From: an uncultured Myxococcales bacterium
GTDB taxonomy: Bacteria; Myxococcota_A; UBA9042
Length of the DNA stretch: 64,000 nt
Assembly (NCBI GenBank): GCA_903840165.1
Contig: CAIMEY010000030.1
Location: forward strand, 124,001 to 188,000
Reading direction: 5' to 3'
The translations under genes were made by a program, and so were the position numbers. A model generated the notes under the pieces. It was given only the letters and a program-made list of their open reading frames with translations. It made no database searches and was not told the origin of the DNA. This document shows positions 8,530 to 18,685 of this stretch, one piece after another (within the stretch, counting starts at the first letter, position 1; each line of letters starts with the position of its first letter).

Positions 8530-11500
8530 ATGACCGACAATGCTACCCGTACCGCAACTGCGGATGCCGATGAACAAAGCGTGAGCGCTGGGGCCCCGCC
8601 CGCAGAGCCAACAACGGCCGCGCCAGAAGCCGAGGAGGAATCCGCCGGACGAATCAGCGCCAGTGGCCATGCGCAAAAGACGATGGACGGTGTCGAGGCT
8701 GTCGCTCGGGTGGCTCATAAGTTCTCGGAAGTGATTGCGATTTATCCGATCACACCTTCTTCGGGCATGGGCGAGTGGTCTGAAGAATGGTCCTCCAAAG
8801 GCCACGTCAATCTGTGGGGCACAGTCCCGTCCGTCACTGAAATGCAAAGCGAAGCTGGCGCTGCCGGCGCTGTGCACGGGGCGCTCCAAGCCGGGGCGTT
8901 GACCACGACGTTCACGGCATCCCAAGGCCTTTTGCTTATGATTCCAAACATGTACAAGATCGCGGGTGAGCTCACCCCGTTCTGCATGCATGTGACTGCG
9001 CGTACGTTGGCCACGCACGCCTTGTCGATCTTCGGCGATCACGGCGACGTTATGGCCGTACGCCAAACCGGATTTGCCTTGCTGTGCGCGGGTTCGGTGC
9101 AGGAGTCCCAGGACCTCGCCGCCGTGGCGTGGCGGGCGACGCTCAAGAGCCGCGTGCCGATGCTGCATTTCTTTGACGGATTCCGCACTTCCCACGAAGT
9201 CGCTAAGATCGATTTGCTTACGGACGATGACTTGAGGGCCATGGTACCCGACGAATTGGTCGCCACTCATCGGGCGCGGGCCCTGACACCTGATCACCCT
9301 GTGGTTCGCGGAACAGCGCAAAATCCAGACGTTTTCTTCCAGGCGCGTGAGGCCTGCAACCTGTTCTACCAAGCAACGCCGGGCCATGTGCAGGATGCCA
9401 TGGATCTGCTGGCGGAGCGAACGGGCCGGGCCTACCATCTGTTTGATTATGTAGGCGATCCGCTTGCTGAGCGGGTCCTGGTCTTGATGGGCTCGGGCGC
9501 TGAAGTCGCCGATGAGGCCGTTGCGTGGTTGCGGCAGAGCGGCGAACGCGTTGGCGTCGTCAAAGTACGCCTGTATCGGCCCTTTGACATCCAGGCCTTT
9601 GCCGCCAGTCTTCCGGCAACGACCAAGAAAATCGCGGTATTGGACCGCACCAAGGAGCCAGGAGCCGTCGGCGAGCCACTGTACCAGGACGTCGTGACGG
9701 CCCTGCGCGAACTGGACAAGGACATCCCCGTGATTGGCGGGCGATACGGCTTGTCTTCCAAGGAGTTCACGCCGTCCATGGTGGCAGCCGTGTTCGCCGA
9801 ACTGCGCCAGAGCCGACCCAAGCGGCACTTTACAATCGGCATTATCGACGACGTCAGCGGCCTGTCCCTGCCCTGGGACCGCCACCTCGACATTGAACCC
9901 ACCGACGTTGTTCGTGCCTGTTTTTATGGACTTGGCGCAGACGGCACCGTGGGTGCGAACAAGAACTCCATCAAGATCATTGGCGAAGAGACGGACCTCT
10001 ATGCCCAAGGGTACTTTGTCTATGATTCCAAGAAGTCTGGGTCTATGACGGTCTCGCACCTGCGCTTTGGTCCGCGGCCGATTCAGTCCAGCTACCTGAT
10101 TTCGCAGGCCAACTTTGTTGCGTGCCACCAATTCGCTTTTGTCAACAAAATCGAGATGTTAAGCATCGCTGCTCCGGGCGCCACGGTCCTACTCAATGCG
10201 CCGTACGGTCCGAGCGAAATCTGGCCGCATTTGCCTGCCGAAATGCAGCAGCAGATCCACCAGAACCGTCTGAAACTCTACGTGATTGATGCAAGCAAGG
10301 TCGCGCGCGACACGGGCATGGGCGGCCGCATCAACACCATCATGCAGACCTGCTTTTTCGCCCTGTCCGGCGTGCTGCCCAAGGATGAGGCGATTGCGCA
10401 CATCAAGCACTCGATTGAAAAGACTTATTCTAAGAAAGGCCCCCAGGTTATCGCCAAGAACTTCGCAGCGGTCGACCATACGCTAAATCACCTCTATCCC
10501 GTTGATATTCCTACATTTGTCACCGGAAAGCCCCTGCCGCCGATGGTGGCCGAGGACGCGCCTGACTTTGTGCAACGCGTCACCTCCGTGATGCTAGCGG
10601 GCCATGGCGACCTGCTGCCCGTCAGCGCGTTTCCCGTGGACGGAACCTGGCCGGTGGGCACAGCAAAGTGGGAAAAGAGGGCTATCGCCGATACAATCCC
10701 CATTTGGCAGCCGGAATTGTGCATCCAATGCAACAAGTGCACGCTGATTTGCCCGCACGCGGCCATTCGCGTCAAGCACTACTCGCCCGAGGGCTTGCAG
10801 GACGCACCCGACGGCTTTCGCTCAATGCCCTTCAAGTCCCCGGAAATCAAGGACCATCTCTACACCATTCAAGTGGCGCCGGAAGACTGCACCGGCTGCC
10901 ATTTGTGCGTAGAAATGTGCCCGGCCAAGTCCAAGAGTGAAGAAGGCGTCAAAGCTCTGAATATGAAGAGTTTTGTCGACAATCGTCAGGTCGAAAAGGC
11001 CGCTTTCCAGCACTTCTTGCAACTGCCAGAAGTCGACCGCAGCAGCGTCAAGATGGACGTGAAAGGCTCTCAATTCCTTGAGCCTTTGTTCGAGTACTCG
11101 GGCGCTTGCTCGGGCTGTGGCGAGACCCCGTACGTCAAGCTCTTGACGCAACTGTACGGTGACCGTGCCTTGATTGCCAATGCTACCGGCTGCTCGTCGA
11201 TCTTCGGCGGCAATTTACCCACCACGCCATACACTTGCGACCTCCATGGCCGCGGGCCGGCTTGGGCTAACTCGCTGTTTGAAGACAATGCCGAGTTCGG
11301 GTACGGCATGCGCCTGGCCATCGACAAACTGCGCGACCATGCCCGGGAATTGTTGCCCATTGTCGGAATCGGCGATGAACTGACCCGAGAAATTCTCCAA
11401 GCGGATCAAGCAGGTGAAGCTGGACTGGCCGCCCAACGGCTGCGGGTGGAGGCCTTGCGCGAGCGCCTTCAAGGCAATGATTCGGCCCCGGCACGACGCC

Positions 11501-12192
11501 TACTGGATCTGGCTGATTTCTTGGTGAAAAAGAGCGTGTGGATCGTCGGTGGCGATGGCTGGGCCTATGACATCGGCTTTGGTGGCCTGGACCACGTCAT
11601 CGCCATGAATCGCAACGTGAATATCTTGGTGATGGACACCGAGGTGTATTCCAACACCGGTGGTCAGGCCTCGAAGGCAACGCCCATGGGTGCCGCCGCT
11701 CGTTTCGCTACCGCCGGAAAGTCCTTGCCAAAGAAAGACTTGGCGATGCTCGCCATGACCTATGGCCACGCCTATGTGGCTCAGGTTGCCATGGGGGCCA
11801 AGGATGCACAGACCATCAAAGCCTTTGAAGAAGCCGATAGTTACGAAGGGACCTCGGTGATTATCGCCTACAGCCACTGCATCGCGCACGGGTATGACCT
11901 AGGCCAGGCGCTGCAACAGCAAGAAAAGGCTGTGCAATCCGCCTACTGGCCCTTGTTCCGCTTTGACCCGCGGCGCATCGAACAGGGGCAGAGCCCGCTC
12001 AAGATGGATTCCAACCCGCCCAAGCTGGCCCTGGAATCTTTCCTGCAACAAGAGAACCGCTTCCGTCAGGTTCAGGCGGCCCACCCCAAGGAATACGCTG
12101 CAATGGTCACGGCTTCGGAAGCCTGGACGGCCAAGCGCTTTGCCCTGTACGAGTACTTGGCCAAGGCCATGACGCCTGGCAACAAGGGGTAG
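8530..12192 (+). CDS. nifJ: Pyruvate:ferredoxin (flavodoxin) oxidoreductase
   Basis: Single-chain PFOR of 1220 residues that interconverts pyruvate plus CoA with acetyl-CoA, CO2 and reduced ferredoxin in the cytoplasm. Domains in order: N-terminal pyruvate-binding domain (AVARVAHKFSEVIAIYPITPSS), domains II and III, an inserted 2[4Fe-4S] ferredoxin domain (CIQCNKCTLICPH and CTGCHLCVEMCPAKS), and the TPP domain with CSGCGETPY, NATGCSSIFGG and the GDGWAYDIGFGG and YSNTGGQASKATP motifs. The C-terminal part is intact. The ATG at 8530 follows GGAGG with good spacing; about 45 Ala/Glu-rich residues precede the conserved region. The frame is open upstream to 8455 but unlikely to be used. An FNR-like box lies 88 bp upstream. 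The enzyme is oxygen-sensitive and implies anaerobic or microaerobic metabolism. Confidence 0.97.
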   Translation: MTDNATRTATADADEQSVSAGAPPAEPTTAAPEAEEESAGRISASGHAQKTMDGVEAVARVAHKFSEVIAIYPITPSSGMGEWSEEWSSKGHVNLWGTVPSVTEMQSEAGAAGAVHGALQAGALTTTFTASQGLLLMIPNMYKIAGELTPFCMHVTARTLATHALSIFGDHGDVMAVRQTGFALLCAGSVQESQDLAAVAWRATLKSRVPMLHFFDGFRTSHEVAKIDLLTDDDLRAMVPDELVATHRARALTPDHPVVRGTAQNPDVFFQAREACNLFYQATPGHVQDAMDLLAERTGRAYHLFDYVGDPLAERVLVLMGSGAEVADEAVAWLRQSGERVGVVKVRLYRPFDIQAFAASLPATTKKIAVLDRTKEPGAVGEPLYQDVVTALRELDKDIPVIGGRYGLSSKEFTPSMVAAVFAELRQSRPKRHFTIGIIDDVSGLSLPWDRHLDIEPTDVVRACFYGLGADGTVGANKNSIKIIGEETDLYAQGYFVYDSKKSGSMTVSHLRFGPRPIQSSYLISQANFVACHQFAFVNKIEMLSIAAPGATVLLNAPYGPSEIWPHLPAEMQQQIHQNRLKLYVIDASKVARDTGMGGRINTIMQTCFFALSGVLPKDEAIAHIKHSIEKTYSKKGPQVIAKNFAAVDHTLNHLYPVDIPTFVTGKPLPPMVAEDAPDFVQRVTSVMLAGHGDLLPVSAFPVDGTWPVGTAKWEKRAIADTIPIWQPELCIQCNKCTLICPHAAIRVKHYSPEGLQDAPDGFRSMPFKSPEIKDHLYTIQVAPEDCTGCHLCVEMCPAKSKSEEGVKALNMKSFVDNRQVEKAAFQHFLQLPEVDRSSVKMDVKGSQFLEPLFEYSGACSGCGETPYVKLLTQLYGDRALIANATGCSSIFGGNLPTTPYTCDLHGRGPAWANSLFEDNAEFGYGMRLAIDKLRDHARELLPIVGIGDELTREILQADQAGEAGLAAQRLRVEALRERLQGNDSAPARRLLDLADFLVKKSVWIVGGDGWAYDIGFGGLDHVIAMNRNVNILVMDTEVYSNTGGQASKATPMGAAARFATAGKSLPKKDLAMLAMTYGHAYVAQVAMGAKDAQTIKAFEEADSYEGTSVIIAYSHCIAHGYDLGQALQQQEKAVQSAYWPLFRFDPRRIEQGQSPLKMDSNPPKLALESFLQQENRFRQVQAAHPKEYAAMVTASEAWTAKRFALYEYLAKAMTPGNKG

Positions 12193-12222
12193 GCCGGGCA
12201 GGCTTAATCAATCAAGTTAGGG

Positions 12223-12260
12223 GCTTAGGTAACGCCACGGTAGCGCGGTGTGACCTAGGC
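12223..12260. other. Hairpin in the convergent gap after nifJ
   Basis: An 8-bp outer stem (12223-12230 with 12253-12260, one G-U pair) and a 5-bp inner stem (12232-12236 with 12247-12251) are separated by one mismatch and enclose a 10-nt loop. It lies between convergent nifJ and the minus-strand secreted protein, where a shared terminator would be expected, but no T tract follows on either strand. Confidence 0.3.
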
Positions 12261-12344
12261 TTGCGTGGAGTTGGCCGGTCTGGCATTGCCCGACCCCCAA
12301 GACCACGGCTCGCCAAGCGATCCAGTTGATATTATTGTGATTAT

Positions 12345-13697
12345 TTAGCCCAGATGCGGGCGACGGCGAGCCAAGAGCCACGCAGCAGCGATCAGGAGGA
12401 GAGAAAAACCGCTCCATCCTGAGGTGTTGCGCGTACTGCTACAACCAGACGCGGGCGTGCCCGAGCCACTACCGCAGGAGCCCACGTGCAGGCCTTTGCT
12501 GCCCACGAGCAGCGCTGTGCCGGCGCCATTCTCTGCGCGTACGGTCCACGCGCCAACGCCTAAACTGCCTTTCTTTACAAATACTTTGGCAGAACTCGGT
12601 GTCAGACCACTGGACTCCACTTCCATGGGCACGTCGTTAATGGTGACGACCATGTCGGCGGTAAACCCACTGCCAGTCAGGGTAATTTCCGTATCGGCCA
12701 CCAAGGGTGCAATGCAAGCTGGGGCAACCGCTGTGAGCGCCAAAGGGCCACCTAAGCTCGTAAAATCTTTACCAATTGACGCGTCGGCCCCGACCTTGCC
12801 AGTGTCGGCCGTGGTGCCAAGGTCGGCCGGGTCGGCCCCTGTATCGACGCTGGTGCCAGCCCCGGTGTCCGACTCTGCATCTGAAGAGCCTGGATCTAGG
12901 CCGTTATCGGGCGACGGGTCCAAACCAGAATCGCCGGTCGACCCTGCGTCCGGCGTGCTGACATTGTCTGCAGTGTCGATGATCAAGCGGAGTACAAAAT
13001 TGCCTTTAATGCCAAACTGTTCCGATGTCACCCAAAAGGCGTTTCCCGACTTGCCACCCGCGCAGCCCTCCAAGCCGCCGCCGTTGAGGGCCCAGCCGTA
13101 GCCCCAGTTGAACGTCGCCTTGGGGGTTTGGCCATCGGGGGACATGCTTGGGAAGCTGCCGTTGCCGACACCGTTGGCACAACCCAATGAATCTGCACGC
13201 AAACCAATGCGCAACCGTGTGTTACCGCCTGGTCCCGTGGTGATCGGCGGCGGCACGGCGCCGTCTTTTTCCAGGTCAATGGTCGTTACCTGACCATCGC
13301 CTTTGATATCCCAGACTTTATTGACTTTTGCCTTGGAGTCCCACATCGGTTCGCCGGGATTGGCGGTACCGCTGCCACGCCAGATTGCCAAACGAAATTG
13401 CCCACATGGCGTACCGCTGGAGCCAAGGAGCAAGTCCATGGGACTAGCTACAAAAACCGTCTCGACCCTCTTGATGGTGTAGGGGTACCACGACGGATCC
13501 GCTTGAAATTCAGCAGAAAAAGTCTCATCCGGAAAGCAAATGGCCGCTACGCCCATCGGGTCGACATAGGCCCCGGGTGTCCAGCTATCGTTCTTGAGGA
13601 CTTGCTCGCTGGCCCAAGCGATTGATCCTGTGGACAATATCGCCCCGAGCGCGACTGACGCCAGGACTGCTGTCCAACCTGCTACGCCGTATTTCAT
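12345..13697 (-). CDS. Secreted protein with IPT/TIG-like segment and MYXO-CTERM-like tail
   Basis: Exported protein of 450 residues. The N-terminus is a Sec signal peptide ending near SIAWAS. The N-terminal 220 residues are beta-rich with no recognised family. An Asp/Ser/Gly/Thr-rich linker of about 70 residues follows, then a segment around VAPACIAPLVADTEITLTGSGF and VVTINDVPM that reads like an IPT/TIG immunoglobulin-type fold. The extreme C-terminus has Cys-Ser, a hydrophobic helix (FSLLLIAAAWLLA) and an Arg cluster (RRRP), the three-part pattern of MYXO-CTERM sorting signals, which anchor proteins at the myxobacterial cell surface. The ATG at 13697 follows a GGGGGGAC ribosome site; the in-frame TTG at 13712 overlaps that site and was rejected. 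Function unknown. Confidence 0.78.
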   Translation of the reverse strand: MKYGVAGWTAVLASVALGAILSTGSIAWASEQVLKNDSWTPGAYVDPMGVAAICFPDETFSAEFQADPSWYPYTIKRVETVFVASPMDLLLGSSGTPCGQFRLAIWRGSGTANPGEPMWDSKAKVNKVWDIKGDGQVTTIDLEKDGAVPPPITTGPGGNTRLRIGLRADSLGCANGVGNGSFPSMSPDGQTPKATFNWGYGWALNGGGLEGCAGGKSGNAFWVTSEQFGIKGNFVLRLIIDTADNVSTPDAGSTGDSGLDPSPDNGLDPGSSDAESDTGAGTSVDTGADPADLGTTADTGKVGADASIGKDFTSLGGPLALTAVAPACIAPLVADTEITLTGSGFTADMVVTINDVPMEVESSGLTPSSAKVFVKKGSLGVGAWTVRAENGAGTALLVGSKGLHVGSCGSGSGTPASGCSSTRNTSGWSGFSLLLIAAAWLLARRRPHLG

Positions 13698-13912
13698 GCT
13701 GTCCCCCCTCAAGGCAACGACCTAGGCCGACTGGATTGGCGCGCACATGCTCCACGCACCCAAGGCCTTGGCTCAGTTGTACAAAGCCGCTGTCCCGGCG
13801 TCAAGGGAAAGGCTCGGAGCCGCAACGGTCAATTCGAATCGCGGTCATCGACCTGCTGCTAGGCTTGGCGATGGGGTCCCAGCGGACACGCCCTTGGCCC
13901 AAAGCATTGAAC

Positions 13913-16900
13913 TCACTGGCTAAATAGCAGCGCGTTGCGCATCAGGTTGGCACCATCCCCGGTCCAAGCACCGGCATAGACGGTCGCCGATGGCGGATAC
14001 ATGTTCAGATCCACGCGGTTGCGTCCTTTGACCACGCCGCGCACCAGCAAGGGCTTGCCCGTGGTGCCCCACTTGGCGACGACGATGGCCCCATTGACCA
14101 ATGCACCTATGGACTTATAACCCGTGCCCGCCGCGAAGTTGGTCACACCGACCAGCAGGGGGCTGCCCACCTCGGCAGCGACGTAGTTGGCCGGCTCGGC
14201 GTCGTCAGCCTGCTTGCCCGGGGTGATGAGGATGTAGCCATTGGCCGGCGTGCCGAACTTTCCGGCGATATTTCCGTTTGGATACGGAGGATTACCAGCC
14301 AAGCCAGTCTGTGAGTTGCCGTTGGCGAAGACGGCCGTCACCACCCGTCCGCCGCCATCGAAGTAGTCCGCCAGAACATTGCCCAAGGCCACCGGGTCGG
14401 CGAAGGATGCGTCCGTGAACACCAAGACAGCCCAATTAGCCTGTAATGTCAAGAGACTTGGCGTCGCTGTGCCGGCATCATAGGTGCTGATGCTGCCAAA
14501 GGAGCCCGTGCTGTTGAGCTTGGTCACCACATCGTTGACCGCCCCGGCCACCTGCATGGCGCCCGCGAGAACTAAGATCTTGGGTTTGCAGGTCTTTCCG
14601 TCTCCCGACAAAGTCGCCTTGCAGGTGCATGTGTAACTGCCGACCGTGTTCTGGCACGTCGCGTTGGCATCGCACTGAGCAGCGCCAGTGGCACATTCAT
14701 CAATATCTGTGCAAACTTGACCACTGCCGGTGTAGCCGGCGGCGCAGCTGCATGTGGCGCCTCCACCGGCGGCTGGTGCGCACGTGGCGTTCTTGTCGCA
14801 GCCACCGTTATTGACCAAACAAGCGGTATTGACAGAACAAGTCTTGCCATCGCCGACCCAACCGACGTTGCAAGCGCAGTTGGCACCGCCGCCCACCGCA
14901 GGCGAGCAAGTCGCATTCTTGTCGCAGCCGCCGTTGTTCACTAGGCAAGTCGGGTTAAATACGCAGGTTTTTCCATCGCCCGAGTAGCCAAGATTGCAGG
15001 TGCAGCCATAGCTACCCGGCGTATTCTTGCAGGTGGCATTGACGTCACAGACTGGAACTGGGCCCGTGAGTTGAAGTTTATCGACCGTCACCCCCGAGGT
15101 CAGGTTGCCGGTCGCGTCGACGGTGTCAAAGGCCAACACAATCTGCACGGACTTGCCGGCCCAAGCATCCAAGCTCAAGTTATAATTGGCAAAACTCACA
15201 GACGCAGGCATCTTCGTCTTGTCAGCCACCAAGGTGGTCACGCCGCCCGACAGGATGCTGACGCTAAAGACGTCGTAGCCGGCCTTGGCCTCGACGTCGA
15301 GCTTGAGGGCAAAGGCAAAGCTGTTGCCGCTCGCTGCTAAGACCACAGCTGGACTGGTCAATTTGCCGGTATTGCTCAGGCCCGGCGTGTCGTAGTTCTT
15401 GGCCCCCGCGTTGCCGTAGTAGAGCTGGCCGGCCAAGGCTTGCCACTTGACGGTTGCCGAGGAACTCGTCGTCGTCCAACCATTTAGACCTGCAGAGAAA
15501 TCTACCGGCAACATGGCTGACGCGCATTCGTTGATGTCCGTGCAACTCTTGCCGTCGCCGCTGTAGCCTGCCTTGCACACGCACTGGTAACTGCCTGGCG
15601 TGTTGACGCAATTGGCGGCTGCATCGCAAATCGCGGTGCCGGCACTGCATTCGTTGACGTCGACGCAGGTCGGCGCGGCCCCGACATTGTTGACGCAACT
15701 GTAGGCCGTGGGTGCGCCGCAGCCCCCGTTGTTGGCCAGGCACTCATTGATATCACTGCAGGTTTTGCCATCGCCTTGGAAGTAGGGCTTGCACGCGCAC
15801 GAAAAGCTGCCCACGCTGTTGGTGCACTGGGCATTGGCGTCGCAGCCGCCGTTGTTGACAGCACACTCATTGAAATCACTGCAGGTTTTACCATCGCCCT
15901 GATAGCCGCTGTTGCAGGTGCAGGTGAAGCTACCCTGGGTGTTGGCGCAGGCGGCGTTGATGTCGCAGGCTGTGGCGTATAAGTACAGGCCGCTTAAGGC
16001 AATTCCGCTCGTCAAGTTGTTGGCTGCGGTGACCGTGTTGAAGGCGAAACGGACGATGACGGTCTTGCCGGCCCACTTACCCAAAGGCATGGAAAGATTC
16101 GCATTTTTTGCGAAAGGCACCAGGGATGCCTTGTCAAAGACGGTGGTCGCTGCCACGCCATCGTCGACCTGGATCACAAATTGATCTGTCAAAGTAGAGA
16201 CTTCTATGTCAAGGACGGCGCTCAAGGCAAGGGCAATGCTCGGTACGTTGGGTACCTTGACGCTGACCTCGGCCGTACCGCTGTTGGCCACGCCCGGCGT
16301 GTCATAGGTCAAGGTCGCGGAATTGCCGTAATAGAGTTTGCCATTCAAGGCTTGCCAGCCCACGGACTTGGAACTGCCGGTCACGGTCCAGCCCGGTAGG
16401 CCTAGACCGATGGCGATGGGTTGATTGATGAGGCCGACGCTGCACTCGTCGACGTCGGCGCAGGATTTCCCGTCGCCCTGCCAGCCCGTTTTGCAGGCAC
16501 ATCCATAACTTCCGGGCGTATTTTGGCACAGGGCGTTGACGTCACAGACCGCAAGGCCAGTCGCGCACTCGTCCACGTCTAGGCAGGACTTGCCATCGCC
16601 GACAAAGCCCCCAAGGCAGGTGCATGTGTAAGAACCGACCGAATTTTGACAAGTTGCATTGGTATCGCACTTTGCCGTGCCGGCTTTGCACTCGTCGAGA
16701 TCGGTGCACGTCTTGCCATCGCCTTGCCAGCCCGTCTTGCAGGTGCAGGCATACGCGCCGACCGTGTTGGTGCAATCGGCCTGCAAGTCGCAAATTGCTG
16801 TTCCTGCAGCACATTCATCGACATCGGTGCAGGATTTGCCGTCGCCAGCAAACCCGGGCTTGCACGCGCACTGGTAGGCACCGGGCGTGTTGGCGCAGGT

Positions 16901-18472
16901 GGCATTGGCGCTGCAAGTAGCTGTTCCAGAAGCACATTCGTCGACGTCCATGCAGGTCTTGCCATCGCCCGCCCAGCCCCCTTGGCAGGCGCAGGCATAC
17001 GCGCCGACAGTGTTGGTGCAATCGGCGTGCAGGTCGCAAATGGCTGTTCCTGCTGCGCATTCGTCAATATCGCTGCAGGTCTTGCCATCGCCTTGGTAGC
17101 CTTTGTGGCAGACGCAAACGTAACTACCTGCAGTATTGGAGCAATCGGCCTGAAGATCGCAGACCGCTGAGCCGACCAAACACTCGTCGATGTCGATACA
17201 GATCTTGCCATCACCCAGCCAACCCGCTTTGCAGACACAGGAAACTGCGAGAGAGTCGCTGCCCGTGCATTGAGCCTCGGCGGCGCAAGGGTTGAGCGTG
17301 GCATTGGCGCAAACGTCGACGCCTTGGACCGTCACCGCCGTGGCCTGGGCCGGCAGACTGGTCAACGTGCCATCCGTAGCGAGAACGACGCAACTCAGCG
17401 TATCTCCTTGGTGAAGTGCCGTGCCGTCCCCACGATGCAGTGCCGTCACAGCGACATGAGCTGCCGTTGCTGAAGCGTCGGTCACGCCGTTGACCTGCCA
17501 AGCGTACCAATATTGCAAGGAATCTCCGTCGGCATCGGTTGCGGCAACGGCTAGGGTGCAGGTCACTTCACTCAGCAGGGTGACGGCGTCGGGCGCGATG
17601 GCTACGACTGGCGAACTCGGCGCGGCATCGGCGATGACGATCTGCGCGCTGCCAGCGGGTCCTACAGTCAGAGGATCCGCTGCAATCACCTGCACTTGCC
17701 ACGTCTCCCCGCGGTGCGCCACGCCGGCCGGCACGGTGTCCCCGGTGTAGGCGGTCGCAGCCGCGTCTTTGAACCAGGCGAAGGCGTACTTGAGGTCGCC
17801 TGGCTTGCGGTCGGGGTCGACGGCATCCTGAACAATCACAGCATGTAAGGGAGTTAGCGTCGTCGCCTGCTGGGGATCGATGGCCACCACCGGCGCGCCC
17901 GGGGCCGTGTCCACAAGCAGTTGCAGCTGGGCCTGGGCACTCAAGCCCCCGGAATCTGTGACCTTAGCCACAAGGGTCAGGGCTCCGGCCGGCAGGTTGC
18001 TGGTGCTAAAAGTTAGCAAATCTCCGTTCTTAGCCGATGCCTGATACAGCGGCGCCGCCACAGCGCTCGTGGTCACGGTCACAGTCAATCCGCCCGTCAG
18101 GTCCTGCGCATCGGCCACGGACAGGGAAAAGGCTACGTTTTGGCCGATCAGGACCAAGGTCCCATCCTTTGGCGCGGTAAAGGCCAGGGTGGGGGCCGTG
18201 TTGCCCGCGGGCAGATCGCTATCCACCTGATCGGTGGTTGGGATCAGCGAATCGCTGCTACCCACGGGCAGATCTCCTAGGGGTCCATCTGCCGTGTTCA
18301 AGTCGCCCAAGCCGTCGTTTTGACTCAGAGTATCACCGCTAGTGCCCGTGATGACCGGCCCCGCCGCTGGCGTGTCGTTGTTGCAGGCCAGCCACAGGGG
18401 GAGCAGCAGACCCAGCGACAACAGACGAAGGGGCGTCTGCGGGGCCCTAGCAAAGCAGGCTTGAATAAACAT
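13913..18472 (-). CDS. Giant lipoprotein with 15 calcium-binding EGF-like modules
   Basis: Predicted surface lipoprotein of 1519 residues. Lipobox LWLAC occurs at residues 26-30, followed by an Asp/Gly/Leu linker. Residues about 75-390 hold three or four Ig/cadherin-like beta domains (TAPTLAFTAPKDGT, APGAPVVAIDPQ, PSSPVVAIAPDA). Fifteen EGF-like modules follow, most with the cbEGF pattern D-(I/V)-(D/N)-E-C and GDGKTC. Two modules (the 8th and 12th) are interrupted between their first and second cysteines by related inserts of about 157 residues. The 10th is short. The last 220 residues (KILVLAGAM, then VLVFTDASF and YFDGGGRVV) resemble a ThuA/class I amidotransferase-like alpha/beta fold without an obvious catalytic triad. 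Likely a cell-surface adhesion or recognition protein; that role is inference. Confidence 0.82.
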   Translation of the reverse strand: MFIQACFARAPQTPLRLLSLGLLLPLWLACNNDTPAAGPVITGTSGDTLSQNDGLGDLNTADGPLGDLPVGSSDSLIPTTDQVDSDLPAGNTAPTLAFTAPKDGTLVLIGQNVAFSLSVADAQDLTGGLTVTVTTSAVAAPLYQASAKNGDLLTFSTSNLPAGALTLVAKVTDSGGLSAQAQLQLLVDTAPGAPVVAIDPQQATTLTPLHAVIVQDAVDPDRKPGDLKYAFAWFKDAAATAYTGDTVPAGVAHRGETWQVQVIAADPLTVGPAGSAQIVIADAAPSSPVVAIAPDAVTLLSEVTCTLAVAATDADGDSLQYWYAWQVNGVTDASATAAHVAVTALHRGDGTALHQGDTLSCVVLATDGTLTSLPAQATAVTVQGVDVCANATLNPCAAEAQCTGSDSLAVSCVCKAGWLGDGKICIDIDECLVGSAVCDLQADCSNTAGSYVCVCHKGYQGDGKTCSDIDECAAGTAICDLHADCTNTVGAYACACQGGWAGDGKTCMDVDECASGTATCSANATCANTPGAYQCACKPGFAGDGKSCTDVDECAAGTAICDLQADCTNTVGAYACTCKTGWQGDGKTCTDLDECKAGTAKCDTNATCQNSVGSYTCTCLGGFVGDGKSCLDVDECATGLAVCDVNALCQNTPGSYGCACKTGWQGDGKSCADVDECSVGLINQPIAIGLGLPGWTVTGSSKSVGWQALNGKLYYGNSATLTYDTPGVANSGTAEVSVKVPNVPSIALALSAVLDIEVSTLTDQFVIQVDDGVAATTVFDKASLVPFAKNANLSMPLGKWAGKTVIVRFAFNTVTAANNLTSGIALSGLYLYATACDINAACANTQGSFTCTCNSGYQGDGKTCSDFNECAVNNGGCDANAQCTNSVGSFSCACKPYFQGDGKTCSDINECLANNGGCGAPTAYSCVNNVGAAPTCVDVNECSAGTAICDAAANCVNTPGSYQCVCKAGYSGDGKSCTDINECASAMLPVDFSAGLNGWTTTSSSATVKWQALAGQLYYGNAGAKNYDTPGLSNTGKLTSPAVVLAASGNSFAFALKLDVEAKAGYDVFSVSILSGGVTTLVADKTKMPASVSFANYNLSLDAWAGKSVQIVLAFDTVDATGNLTSGVTVDKLQLTGPVPVCDVNATCKNTPGSYGCTCNLGYSGDGKTCVFNPTCLVNNGGCDKNATCSPAVGGGANCACNVGWVGDGKTCSVNTACLVNNGGCDKNATCAPAAGGGATCSCAAGYTGSGQVCTDIDECATGAAQCDANATCQNTVGSYTCTCKATLSGDGKTCKPKILVLAGAMQVAGAVNDVVTKLNSTGSFGSISTYDAGTATPSLLTLQANWAVLVFTDASFADPVALGNVLADYFDGGGRVVTAVFANGNSQTGLAGNPPYPNGNIAGKFGTPANGYILITPGKQADDAEPANYVAAEVGSPLLVGVTNFAAGTGYKSIGALVNGAIVVAKWGTTGKPLLVRGVVKGRNRVDLNMYPPSATVYAGAWTGDGANLMRNALLFSQ
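14585..17320 (-). repeat. Tandem EGF-coding repeats (about 120 bp each)
   Basis: About 15 imperfect units encode EGF-like modules with six cysteines each. The most conserved part codes for GDGKTC followed by D-x-D/N-E-C. Two units carry inserts at 15050-15522 and 15972-16441. Similarity between units is higher at DNA level among the first seven cbEGF copies (16440-17230), which suggests more recent tandem duplication there. Confidence 0.8.
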
Positions 18473-18685
18473 GTTTTCCTCGGTGCGTACCTAAGCTTGG
18501 CAGGGACCGCCCAAAGGCCACAGAAATGCGGCCGCGCAGCGCACGCAGGGTAGCCAATGGGCGGTGGCGTTCGCAAGGCTTCGGCCGGGCGATGGAATTT
18601 ATGGAGACGCCTTTACGGCAGCAGCAGCGTTGCAGCCATGACGGCGGGCCCTAGGCTCAGTCACTGAAGCGGCAATTTCCTCTGT

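Noticed and set aside
13815..13840. Possible tRNA T-loop (TTCGAATC)
   Set aside because: No matching acceptor, D or anticodon arms at the expected distances.
14585..17320. Regular spacing of repeats resembling a CRISPR array
   Set aside because: Units are about 120 bp, imperfect and in frame with an EGF-coding gene.
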